A program made the position numbers and the translations under genes. A stretch of 64,000 nt of DNA from Chlamydiales bacterium. Lineage in GTDB: Bacteria; Chlamydiota; Chlamydiia; Chlamydiales; JACKPQ01. The notes under the pieces were generated by a model. It was not told the origin of the DNA and did no database searches. It saw only the letters and a list, made by a program, of their open reading frames with translations. This document shows, one piece after another, positions 53,109 through 61,217 of the stretch; positions within the stretch are counted from its first letter, which is position 1, and the number at the start of each line of letters is the position of its first letter. The stretch covers positions 682,001-746,000 of the forward strand of contig JACKPP010000001.1 of the NCBI GenBank assembly GCA_024233455.1, read 5' to 3'.

Positions 53109-54958
53109 AAAAGGTCTCCTCGAACGAAGTGTTATTTGTAATTGCAGCCTTGATAGCATTGCCTTTTTTAGTCCAGATGGTTGGAGTGTGGGAACTTTCT
53201 CATGCTGTCCAATGGATTTTAGCATCCATTACGCAGTTTATCTGTGGATTTCCTTTTTATTACGGTTCGTTTTCTTCGCTAAAAAAGGGCTCTATGGGCA
53301 TGGATGTGCTTGTTGCCCTCGGCACGACTGCCGCTTATGGTTACAGCGTTTATGGCATCATGAGTGGTGGTCATCTGTATTTTGAAACAAGCGCGGTGTT
53401 AATTGCGTTGATTCTTCTCGGAAGAGTGCTTGAGGCCCGCTCAAAAATGCGAGCTCGGGCCGGCATGCAAGCGCTTTTAAGGATGCAAGAGATGACGGCT
53501 ATGGTTAAACGCGACGACCAATTTGTAGAAGTGCCGATTGACCAGCTGAAGATCGATGATCTGGTGCATGTAAAGCCGGGAAAAAGGATGCCTGTAGATG
53601 GGGTTGTGGTTTCCGGGAATTCTGCTGTAGACGAGGCCTTTCTAACAGGTGAAAGCGCACCTGTAGTCAAAGAGGTAGGCGCTCAAATTTTTGCTGGGAG
53701 TATTAACGGTAATGGAATTCTAGAAGTAAAGGCCCAGCGCCTGGGGAGTGAGACGGCTCTTGGTCGGATCATTAAGCTAGTGGAAGAAGCCCAAAAATCA
53801 AAGGCCCCCATACAACGCCTTGCTGATCGGATTAGCAATATTTTTGTCCCTGGTGTTTTGGGCGTTGCCCTTTTGACGTTTTTGGTTTGGTGGATTATGG
53901 GTCTACCTGGACAAGGACTCATGTGTGCTGTTGCTGCTTTAGTCATCGCCTGCCCTTGTGCTTTGGGTCTGGCAACGCCCATGGTGGTGATAGTGGCAAC
54001 AGCCAAAGGTGCTGAAATGGGCATTTTGATCAAGGACGCGGCAAGTCTAGAGCAAGCAAGTAAACTCAAAGCACTGGTTGTTGATAAAACAGGCACTGTG
54101 ACGATGGGTAAACTCAGTATCACCCAAGTGAGCGATGAAACTTTTTTGCCCCAAGCCAAAGCCTTAGCACAGCTAAGCGACCATCCCGCATCGATGGCTT
54201 TAACCGAGTATACCAGAGAACTTCCTCTGCTAGAGGTTACTCATTTTGTGCAAACTCCAGGCAAAGGGGTGGAAGGTGAAATTAACGGCGTACGTTACAT
54301 ACTAGGATCGGCGGCATTTTCCATCGAACATGGAGTGAATTTAGATGCTACTACTCTTGGAGATGAGATGAGCGTTCTCTTATCTTCTAACGGACATATT
54401 TTATCGATCATTGCCTTTGAAGATCACCTCCGAGAAGGGAGTGGTCAAGCGGTTGCCGAGATGAAGGATCAAGGCATTGAAACGTATTTAATCAGTGGAG
54501 ATAGAGAAGCAGTCGTTGCCAAGGTCGCCCGTGAGCTGAAGATTGAACATTATTTTGCAGCGGTCTTGCCTGAAGACAAGTCGAGCTACGTGGAGAAATT
54601 AAAAAGCCAGGGGATGGTAACTGGCATGGTGGGGGACGGTGTTAACGATGCGCCTGCCCTGGCATCTGCGGACGTAGGATTTGCCATGGCTGCAGGGACA
54701 GATGTGGCGATGGAAAACGCGACTATTGGGCTTATGCGCAGTCACCTTGGAAGTGTTGTCGATGCTGTTAAACTCTCTAGACTTGCTATGCTTAAAATTA
54801 AACAGAATTTAGCCTTTGCCTTTGGCTACAACGCTCTTGCCATACCGCTGGCAGCAGTTGGAATTTTGCATCCGATTATGGCGGGGGTTGCCATGGCACT
54901 AAGTTCGATATCTGTGGTGCTAAATGCAGCATTATTAAGGCGTAAAGCTCTTAAATAG
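53105..54958 (+). CDS. copA: Copper-type P1B ATPase without N-terminal metal-binding domain
   Basis: 617 residues starting at the ATG that overlaps the mutY stop; a longer upstream frame only reads through mutY. Membrane helices at 6-110, then the actuator domain with TGES near 180, the metal-binding CPC in VIACPCALGLATP near 282, the phosphorylation site DKTGT near 325, the HP site in SDHPAS and GDGVNDAP near 509. CPC and the helix pattern give copper(I) export as the most likely transport. The usual N-terminal CxxC domain is absent. Regulation by metal was not seen; no operator recognised. Confidence 0.9.
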   Translation: MKKVSSNEVLFVIAALIALPFLVQMVGVWELSHAVQWILASITQFICGFPFYYGSFSSLKKGSMGMDVLVALGTTAAYGYSVYGIMSGGHLYFETSAVLIALILLGRVLEARSKMRARAGMQALLRMQEMTAMVKRDDQFVEVPIDQLKIDDLVHVKPGKRMPVDGVVVSGNSAVDEAFLTGESAPVVKEVGAQIFAGSINGNGILEVKAQRLGSETALGRIIKLVEEAQKSKAPIQRLADRISNIFVPGVLGVALLTFLVWWIMGLPGQGLMCAVAALVIACPCALGLATPMVVIVATAKGAEMGILIKDAASLEQASKLKALVVDKTGTVTMGKLSITQVSDETFLPQAKALAQLSDHPASMALTEYTRELPLLEVTHFVQTPGKGVEGEINGVRYILGSAAFSIEHGVNLDATTLGDEMSVLLSSNGHILSIIAFEDHLREGSGQAVAEMKDQGIETYLISGDREAVVAKVARELKIEHYFAAVLPEDKSSYVEKLKSQGMVTGMVGDGVNDAPALASADVGFAMAAGTDVAMENATIGLMRSHLGSVVDAVKLSRLAMLKIKQNLAFAFGYNALAIPLAAVGILHPIMAGVAMALSSISVVLNAALLRRKALK

Positions 54959-54964
54959 AGCGTA

Positions 54965-54985
54965 TTAATAGTCCTTTACTATTAA
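54965..54985. promoter_or_regulatory. Inverted repeat overlapping a promoter
   Basis: TTAATAGT (54965-54972), CCTTT, ACTATTAA (54978-54985). It covers the -35 box of the promoter at 54975-55003 and could be an operator for the gene at 55034, or a weak terminator for copA. Confidence 0.4.
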
Positions 54986-55003
54986 GAATTTACTTGTTAC
55001 AAT
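54975..55003 (+). promoter_or_regulatory. Promoter of the gene at 55034
   Basis: TTTACT (54975-54980) and TACAAT (54998-55003) with a 17-base spacer, about 30 bases before the coding start. Found by eye. Confidence 0.45.
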
Positions 55004-55033
55004 AGGAACCTAAAAGAAAAAAGGTTCAACCCT

Positions 55034-55744
55034 ATGAAATTCAAGATTACTCGCAAAGATAAAGATATCATCGCATCGGTCATGGTATTTAAGGAAAAGT
55101 GGTGGCTTTGGGTCATCAGCGTTCGTAATTTAGTCCTTTATGGCATTCCTGTGGTGCTTGGACTGACACTGCTGATTTCTTATGCCGCATTTAATCGACC
55201 CGAGCATCAGGTGGACTTTTTAAATGCGCAGAAATCTTATGAACAGTGGGAAAATGGGAATGAGGATAAGCTTGCAAAGCTAGAGCAGATCTTGGGCCAA
55301 CACCCGGAACTTCACGGTAAATACGACGTTAATATTGCCGCGCATTTGCTTGCAATCGAAAAAGGGATTGAGGCTAAGGGATATGCGATGCAAACTCTTA
55401 AACGCACTGATGGCACGGTCCCCTTCCACACACAGTATGCCAAAACGTCGGTAAAAATTGCTGAAGGCAGCTTGGAAGAAGCTCTAAATGAAGCTATGTC
55501 TCTTAAAGATGCTCTCAGTGGGAAGCAAGATGCTAAAGTGCTCTATGGGTTTAATCTCATGCGTATTGCCGCTCTTCAGAGAGAGCTAGAGCATTTGGAT
55601 GCTGAAAAGGCTGCGTTGAAAGAACTTCAAGCTTATTTGGCTCAAAATAAAGAAGACCAAGAACTCTCACTCTTGGCCCAACATTTTCAAACTGGCATTG
55701 TAGGCTTAGACGACTATATCGCTTATCGCCAAGCAGCTCATTGA
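55034..55744 (+). CDS. Bitopic membrane protein with helical repeats
   Basis: 236 residues. A cytoplasmic N-terminus of about 33 residues, one hydrophobic segment (VLYGIPVVLGLTLLISYAA) and a helical, TPR-like remainder of Ala/Leu/Glu repeats (EAKGYAMQTLK, EEALNEAMSLK). This resembles the YfgM-type architecture (N-terminal anchor, periplasmic TPRs) but I cannot confirm the family. Probably own promoter. It ends seven bases into the next gene, which is convergent. Confidence 0.6.
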   Translation: MKFKITRKDKDIIASVMVFKEKWWLWVISVRNLVLYGIPVVLGLTLLISYAAFNRPEHQVDFLNAQKSYEQWENGNEDKLAKLEQILGQHPELHGKYDVNIAAHLLAIEKGIEAKGYAMQTLKRTDGTVPFHTQYAKTSVKIAEGSLEEALNEAMSLKDALSGKQDAKVLYGFNLMRIAALQRELEHLDAEKAALKELQAYLAQNKEDQELSLLAQHFQTGIVGLDDYIAYRQAAH

Positions 55745-56163
55745 CCTTGGCCAGGCGGCTTTTGACCACTACCTTGCATTGCGTGGCGAAAGAGGGTTTT
55801 ACCACCCATCAATCCCAAAACAAAGAACACCAGAGGTGGTAGGAAGACGGCCACCACCAGCCCAACAACCGCTAAAACTATGAGTGTTGGCTTGGCTTGT
55901 CTTTTCACAAATTGAAATGCAGAACCACCAAATTTTTCCACTTTAGCTGGGAACCACACTCCAAGAACTCCACCTAAGCACGTTAAATACACGCTCCAGG
56001 CGACACCAAACATCACCATAGAAAAAAAACTTGCTAAGATAAATACCAGCGAAAAGAACACCTCATAGGTATACTTTCGGGCGAAATTTTCAATCTCTTG
56101 CACGCTTACTCCTTCTTTTTTATCCACGAAGGGACCCCCAAATCGTTGATTACTTAAGCTCAT
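55738..56163 (-). CDS. Small membrane protein, chlamydial type
   Basis: 141 residues with four hydrophobic segments (VFFSLVFILASFFSMVMFG, WSVYLTCLGGVLGVWF, PTLIVLAVVGLVVAVFLPP, LVFFVLGLMGG) and a Gly/Gln-rich tail. No motif recognised. It overlaps the convergent bitopic protein by seven bases. An inverted repeat TGCAGAT ... ATCTGCA is upstream (56227-56256). Confidence 0.55.
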   Translation of the reverse strand: MSLSNQRFGGPFVDKKEGVSVQEIENFARKYTYEVFFSLVFILASFFSMVMFGVAWSVYLTCLGGVLGVWFPAKVEKFGGSAFQFVKRQAKPTLIVLAVVGLVVAVFLPPLVFFVLGLMGGKTLFRHAMQGSGQKPPGQGQ

Positions 56164-56263
56164 ATTAACGATTATAAGAATTATTTGGCAATCAAAACCA
56201 GTAACTTAGATTTTTAACCTATATTGTGCAGATACAGTGTTAAACTGATCATCTGCAAAATAC

Positions 56264-56285
56264 TATAAACCCATAACTCAGGTTA
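56264..56285. repeat. 22-base copy of the stretch upstream of recA
   Basis: TATAAACCC then TAACTCAGGTTA, identical to 10398-10419 at 20 of 22 bases. It overlaps the folKP stop codon. Confidence 0.35.
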
Positions 56286-57512
56286 TAACATTTGAGATAG
56301 CACAAGAGCGCGTTGATGCATCTCCACGTTGTGGACTCGTAAATAGTCAACTCCTTCAAAATGAGATGCTAAAATGCTACTGCTTATGTCAGCTTGGCTT
56401 TTGGGCTCAGATAGACAAATCCGCCAAAAGGGTTTTCGAGAATGACCAACAAGCGTGTTTACGCCAAGAGATTTAAGGGTCTTTAGAGCAGAGAGTATTT
56501 GAAAGGTTTCCAGCGGAGATTTAGAAAAACCAATGCCAGGGTCTAAAAGGATCTGGTTTTTTTTTAGTCCCGCTGCAAGACATTGATTGATGACTTCTTT
56601 GGCCCAGGATAAGACATTTTGAATCGACTTTTGGTTGGTCGCTGTTACGACAAGCTGTCTATGTTCAACAAGTTCAAGAAATTTAGGTTCGTAGAAAACG
56701 GTATTGATCCAATTTATAGAATAGCCTAGTGCTCTTTTCGCCACTTCAAAATGGCTGGTGTCAATGCTGATTTTGACTTGAGGTTGCTTGGATGTAAAGC
56801 CAGATAAAACAGGCTCAAGCCTTTCCCATTCTTCTTGCCATGATAGAGGCTTAGCAGAAGGCTTGGTAGATTGAGCTCCAAAGTCAATGGCATAGGCGCC
56901 ATCAGCGTAGAGTTTTTCTGCCTGCTTAATCGCCTCTTCGGGTCTAAAAAATTTCCCACCGTCAGAAAATGAATCGGGTGTGACATTTACAATACCAAGC
57001 ATTTTAGGGGTTAGGGTGAGAGTGCGAGTAAAACTATCTGAGGGGAAGCATTTGGCGGCATCTAACAAAGATTGCTTAAGTATGGGATGGATCCAGTGAG
57101 GATCTAGTTGCGCTGCTGGAATAGTAGTAAAAAAACGCTTGAAAAGTTCGGGATGCGGCACGGTTAATCGCTCACTTTTAATCACCCGATCCCCATAGTA
57201 CAATAGGTCGCAATCGATGGACCTAGGACTCCATTTTTGTCTGTTCACGCTTCGCCCCAGTTTTTTTTCAATTGACTGGAGCTTGTCTAGCAGGTCTAAA
57301 GGTTCTAACGAAGTTTGACCGGTCACGACCATATTCAGGTAGGGTAAATTCCATGAACAGGGTGCACCATCGGGCAAAAGCGCTTCGGTTTCATAAACAA
57401 TGGAGTATTTAGAATTGCTCAATAGTTGTGATAGCGCATGATAGGCCTGTGATAAGTTGTCTAATCGATGCCCCTGATTGGCCCCAAGTCCTATGGCGCA
57501 TTGAGTTGACAC
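56283..57512 (-). CDS. folKP: Bifunctional HPPK / dihydropteroate synthase
   Basis: About 409 residues from the GTG at 57512 (VSTQCAIGLGANQ), which follows GGAG; the frame is open further upstream but that part overlaps folB. N-terminal HPPK domain (residues 1-150) with GLGANQG, the RxxxWxPRxIDxDLL-like WSPRSIDCDLLYYG and the PHP segment; C-terminal DHPS domain from LGIVNVTPDSFSDGGKF, with DFGAQSTKP and the final KPFWRICL region. Two consecutive steps of folate synthesis are thus in one protein, with folB upstream in the same operon. Confidence 0.93.
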   Translation of the reverse strand: MSTQCAIGLGANQGHRLDNLSQAYHALSQLLSNSKYSIVYETEALLPDGAPCSWNLPYLNMVVTGQTSLEPLDLLDKLQSIEKKLGRSVNRQKWSPRSIDCDLLYYGDRVIKSERLTVPHPELFKRFFTTIPAAQLDPHWIHPILKQSLLDAAKCFPSDSFTRTLTLTPKMLGIVNVTPDSFSDGGKFFRPEEAIKQAEKLYADGAYAIDFGAQSTKPSAKPLSWQEEWERLEPVLSGFTSKQPQVKISIDTSHFEVAKRALGYSINWINTVFYEPKFLELVEHRQLVVTATNQKSIQNVLSWAKEVINQCLAAGLKKNQILLDPGIGFSKSPLETFQILSALKTLKSLGVNTLVGHSRKPFWRICLSEPKSQADISSSILASHFEGVDYLRVHNVEMHQRALVLSQML

Positions 57513-57874
57513 GTAAATGAAACTCCTTCGTGGATGTGTTCTATCGGAGGATGGACTTTTGTCACTTTTACGATGAGCGTAAACGGATCTGTGGTGCGAC
57601 ATTTTGCCAATTTCATGCTGCGTTGGGCAATAAAATAGGCTAATTTTTCAATCAGTTTAAACTCTTGGTTTTCGCACTCACTATGGATAGCATAGACGAT
57701 ATCGCGGTAGCAAATCACATCGTTTAAATCGTCTGTATGGCAACCTTTCGGAAGGTTAGAAAGGTGAAACTCCATATCGATATCGATAGGTTGTGGAAAA
57801 GCGCGCTCTCTTGGATCGCATCCGATCCGTAAAAATAAACGCAGTTTATGAAAGGCTAAAATGTGCGTTGGCAT
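57491..57874 (-). CDS. folB: Dihydroneopterin aldolase
   Basis: About 127 residues from the ATG at 57874 (MPTHILAFHKLRL). It cuts dihydroneopterin to hydroxymethyldihydropterin. Tunnelling-fold features are KLRLFLRIGCDPRERAFPQPIDIDMEF (in parts: RLFLRIGCDPRERA), DVICYRDIVYAIH, and the helix with LIEKLAYFIA. Length is normal. It overlaps folKP by 22 bases and feeds its product to it. The chlamydial gene is called folX in some annotations. Confidence 0.85.
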   Translation of the reverse strand: MPTHILAFHKLRLFLRIGCDPRERAFPQPIDIDMEFHLSNLPKGCHTDDLNDVICYRDIVYAIHSECENQEFKLIEKLAYFIAQRSMKLAKCRTTDPFTLIVKVTKVHPPIEHIHEGVSFTCQLNAP

Positions 57875-57950
57875 GGGACCAATGATAAACGAAATGGAGA
57901 TAATACCCAAGAAAACTTAAAATTTTGACTTTTTCATTCGCACGATCAGG

Positions 57951-58550
57951 CTATTTTATAAAAGAAGAAAAAAATAGCATAATTCCTACGATGGCTGCCA
58001 GTAGTAAGAGAATAAGCAAGCCGGCAAGTATAGAACTAAGAAAGGCATGCAGTTTAGAGAACTTGCAAGCCATGGATAGGGATTTTAGTTGTGTGTATAA
58101 GGCGAAAATTGCCGTTAAAGCAACTAGGGAGCAATTAGTAATCGATAAGTAGTCGTAATTGAACCATAGTTGCAGCCCCAAAATAGCCAATGATAGGGGG
58201 AAACAAATGGCGTATGCGCTAAGCAGGGCTACACGAATGCGAGCAACGCTTCCATCTCCCTTGAATAGTCCTTTGGATATTTTGTTGAATGCCAGAGCAA
58301 AGATGCTGGTTGCAGCGTATAAGACAACACAGCCAAAAAAATAGATACCTAAGATCCATCCAACTGCTTTTCCATTAAAAAGAGCAGAAGCAGGAACGGA
58401 GTCAGTAGCAAGAGATGACAAAAAACCTTGAATCAGATAGCCAAGCATTATGAAAGGAATTAAATACAGGTGGATTTTTTTATCAGATCTGACCAGGACG
58501 CCTTGAATAAAGGTGCTTGGCTTATACCACGGATTTGCAGTGCGTTCCAT
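57951..58550 (-). CDS. Yip1-domain-like membrane protein
   Basis: 199 residues, N-terminal ANPWYKPSTFIQGVL followed by five hydrophobic segments; the NPWxKPxxTxxxxL pattern and number of spans resemble the Yip1/YIF family. Function in bacteria unknown. No close neighbours share a function. Moderate to low confidence in the family. Confidence 0.5.
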   Translation of the reverse strand: MERTANPWYKPSTFIQGVLVRSDKKIHLYLIPFIMLGYLIQGFLSSLATDSVPASALFNGKAVGWILGIYFFGCVVLYAATSIFALAFNKISKGLFKGDGSVARIRVALLSAYAICFPLSLAILGLQLWFNYDYLSITNCSLVALTAIFALYTQLKSLSMACKFSKLHAFLSSILAGLLILLLLAAIVGIMLFFSSFIK

Positions 58551-58660
58551 ATGGTACCGATTGTAAAGCCATCTATATTTTCCGTCAATTTTTCTTAAAA
58601 AAATGTTCTTATCTTGGTGCAGATTTCTAGGTTCTGCGTTGGGCTTGAGTTCTTCACCTC

Positions 58661-59182
58661 TTATTTTGGAAGAGATGCCTGAGGCTGAGAATGGGGTTGT
58701 GGCTGTTGGAAAAGGCTGAGCCCAGCTGTATTAGATGATAAGTTCATCGGATTTCCATAGATTATTTCAATGTGTCGGTCAATTGAATAAGCAGCCTGCT
58801 CTGAGATGCCAATGCAATGAAGTTTTTGTGCCCCAGAAATTGAATTTAATGTTATCGGTTTTAAGTACTGCAGCATGACGGAGTTGTCTAATCCAATTGT
58901 AAATGTTTTTGTTATCATCGTATCTCCATCCGCATTTTTTATTAGATCGTTGGGCAAAATGATTACTTGCGATAGATCTTGAAGGATCATTACTGCCGCC
59001 AGCATTTTCGTATTATTCATAGGCCCTTCTAAGACGTTGTTCAATATCTGTGTTTGCATCTTGCAGGATGGCGGCTTGTCTAGCACAAAGCTTGCAACTC
59101 GTTTTATCACCAGTGTGGCAATTTCCTCATGGATGGCGGCCATCTCCTCTGGAGACGTACAGGTAGTATGTATTGCTGCCAT
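58661..59182 (-). CDS. Protein of unknown function
   Basis: 173 residues, mixed helix and strand, with two Cys near the start (HTTCTSPEEM) and a Gln/Pro-rich C-terminal tail (FQQPQPHSQPQ). No family or signal recognised. Isolated in a low-density stretch beside a decayed gene, so it might itself be accessory DNA. Confidence 0.45.
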   Translation of the reverse strand: MAAIHTTCTSPEEMAAIHEEIATLVIKRVASFVLDKPPSCKMQTQILNNVLEGPMNNTKMLAAVMILQDLSQVIILPNDLIKNADGDTMITKTFTIGLDNSVMLQYLKPITLNSISGAQKLHCIGISEQAAYSIDRHIEIIYGNPMNLSSNTAGLSLFQQPQPHSQPQASLPK

Positions 59183-59380
59183 AACTTTGCCCTTACTTTT
59201 GATCTTTATGTATAATGTTGAAAGAAAACATATCCTTAGTTGGCTTTTTTTGAACTAAAAATGATAACTTTACACTTTTAGTCAGTTGCTAATTGCCTGG
59301 GCCCCTCAAATTCAAATCAGCAAAAATGAGTGGCTGCTAGGCGCAGGAAAAATTCAACTTTTGAGTGCATTTGTGTTTAA

Positions 59381-59399
59381 ATGTAAAGCTGTTTTACAT
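59381..59399. repeat. 19-bp near-palindrome, copy 8
   Basis: ATGTAAAGCTGTTTTACAT, in the 225-base gap between the gene at 58661 and the decayed gene at 59408. Confidence 0.85.
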
Positions 59400-59407
59400 T
59401 GCATTTT

Positions 59408-59885
59408 TTAGGCTGCAGCTGCTGCGAGCTTTGTGCGCTGGGAGTAGTCTCTGGCTTTTAATACGAAAAAGTCAAAAAAGTTTTTCCAACGTTCTAGGTC
59501 TTTTTTTTGAGGTGGCTGAAAGCTTTTAATAATAGCTTTTGTTTTGGCCATCATAGCTGAATTAAAGTTAAGTTTTTCGCAAATAGCGTCCCAGTAGATT
59601 GGCCACTTGCTGTCACATCCTAAGTCTTGCATATCTATGTAACATTCAGGATGAAACTGGCTAAGCAAAACAGAATCATCTTCATTAAACTGCCCCTGCT
59701 TCTACCATGTCTTGGTCGTAGTTGAGAAAGAAGGCAACACCAGTTTTTTGCGTCTGGAGCGAGCGATCATGGCCGGATGGCAAGGCGTGAGTGAAGACTA
59801 AACATTTGTTATTAAGCCGACGCAGTCAAATACGACTTTATTTTCTACAAATGGTATAAGGGTTGAAATTTGTTTTCGAACTTGA
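59408..59885 (-). pseudogene. Decayed gene with frameshifts
   Basis: Three consecutive minus-strand reading-frame pieces join into one protein-like sequence: LIPFVENKVVFDCVG, then NNKCLVFTHALPSGHD...FFLNYDQDMVEAG, then QFNEDDSVLLSQFHPECYIDMQ...RTKLAAAAA. Between the last two a run of four C at 59693-59696 (four G on the reading strand) has one base too many. The second join lies near 59815. No start codon or intact frame remains. I do not recognise the family. Confidence 0.65.
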
Positions 59886-59903
59886 TACGCTCATGCCGTT
59901 GCA

Positions 59904-61217
59904 ATGGGTGTTAGTTTGAAGATTGAAAACTTTTCTTTTTCTAAAGTGTTTCGAATTCTCGATCGAGTCAATAGGCTACTCGTCGCGACCGTGGTACTGC
60001 TTGGAGTGTTCGTTTTTGCCCTTCCTCTTTTATCATCTAACGATGCCCAAGACTATGAGGTGTCTCCTCCAAGTTTGCCTAATGATGAAAGGCAGATGGA
60101 TTGCTCGGTGATTGGAACAGGACCTTTTGCATTGCAAGAGGGTGAGAACGCTTTTCCATTGCCAGGTTTGAAAGATGAGCTGGTGTTTTTAGGGTTGAGC
60201 CAAAGACCTGATAGTGAGGGTGCTTTGATTTTGGGCTTGAATAGTTCTAAGACGCAAGTAGCGATTAGAGATGGACAAGAGCTGTTTTTGGATTACCTCG
60301 ATGGAGGTGTGCATTTTTGTCAGAAAGAGGCGCCGTTAAAGATCGTGCCATTTTACGATGGCGTTTATCTGCGTTGTTCAGTGTTGTTAGATCTCCCAGA
60401 ATTTTCTGCGGCTGTTGAATGGAAATTTAAAGAGACCAAGTGGCTGCATCCTCCCCAAAGCCCAGAGATAAAAGAGGCCATCGAAGCTTTAAAATTCACT
60501 CAAATTTTCGGACCAGATCAACTGCTTAATCTATATGGCGGAGAGTCTTTTGCTGAGAGGAAGGAGAAATTTCGTTTTTGTTTTGGGCACGACAAGTTGT
60601 TGATTGGAGTTGGCGACGATCTGGTTTGGCAAGATGAGAAGTGGAAGGAAGCGTCAGCTGTTGAGGATTCGTCATGCTGTTTTTTGGCTCGCGTTTTGTC
60701 TGTGAATGACGAGCGGGTTCAAGTAGAGCTTTGGAGTCCAGGTGGTTTGGATGCCCATGTGGTCACTTTGAATGTGACTAAAGAAGCTCCTCTACAATTA
60801 AAATTCGATGATATCTTTACCCGGATTCGTAAGCGTACTCGTACTTGTGTGTCTTGCTTGGTTGATCAAAAAAGCCGGCTCCTTCGAAAGGGTGATTGGC
60901 TTGAAAAACGCAAGACTGGATGGAAGACCTTGCGCAGTATCGATGAGTTGGAAAGTTGTATTCAAGGATTATCGGAGGGTGAGCTTTTCGTTTTTGATGG
61001 CGTAGAAAAAATCGGTGAACAGTGGATGTTTTTAGGCCATGCGTTTGATCAGCACCATACTCACGCAGTGCCGGTGCAATTGCCACTATCGGCAAAGGCC
61101 AAGTCTCCACCTAAGGAGCGCAGGTCAATGTATGATTTTGACGATGATGATGACTTTTTTGATGATGATGATGATTTTCTGAATACTTTGATTCCGGGAG
61201 GAGATGACGATGATTAA
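59904..61217 (+). CDS. CT573-type membrane protein with acidic tail
   Basis: 437 residues. One hydrophobic segment at about 24-45 (LVATVVLLGVFVFALPLL) after a basic N-terminus, so it is probably an inner-membrane protein with a large periplasmic part. Most of the rest is beta-rich (ELVFLGLSQRP, AVEWKFKETKW). The last 27 residues are Asp-rich (SMYDFDDDDDFF ..., GGDDDD). It overlaps gspD by 14 bases and precedes gspE. By position it is chlamydial CT573, and its shape and operon suggest a GspC-like link between inner and outer membrane, though no sequence signature supports that directly. Confidence 0.6.
   Translation: MGVSLKIENFSFSKVFRILDRVNRLLVATVVLLGVFVFALPLLSSNDAQDYEVSPPSLPNDERQMDCSVIGTGPFALQEGENAFPLPGLKDELVFLGLSQRPDSEGALILGLNSSKTQVAIRDGQELFLDYLDGGVHFCQKEAPLKIVPFYDGVYLRCSVLLDLPEFSAAVEWKFKETKWLHPPQSPEIKEAIEALKFTQIFGPDQLLNLYGGESFAERKEKFRFCFGHDKLLIGVGDDLVWQDEKWKEASAVEDSSCCFLARVLSVNDERVQVELWSPGGLDAHVVTLNVTKEAPLQLKFDDIFTRIRKRTRTCVSCLVDQKSRLLRKGDWLEKRKTGWKTLRSIDELESCIQGLSEGELFVFDGVEKIGEQWMFLGHAFDQHHTHAVPVQLPLSAKAKSPPKERRSMYDFDDDDDFFDDDDDFLNTLIPGGDDDD

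Noticed and set aside
1771..59399. The repeated palindrome as TyrR boxes
   Set aside because: TyrR sites are TGTAAA-N6-TTTACA; here the spacer is always five bases with a fixed RCNGY pattern, and most copies are inside genes.
61130..61217. The Asp-coding run as a microsatellite or repeat locus
   Set aside because: The repeats of GATGAT are explained by the acidic protein tail and are irregular.
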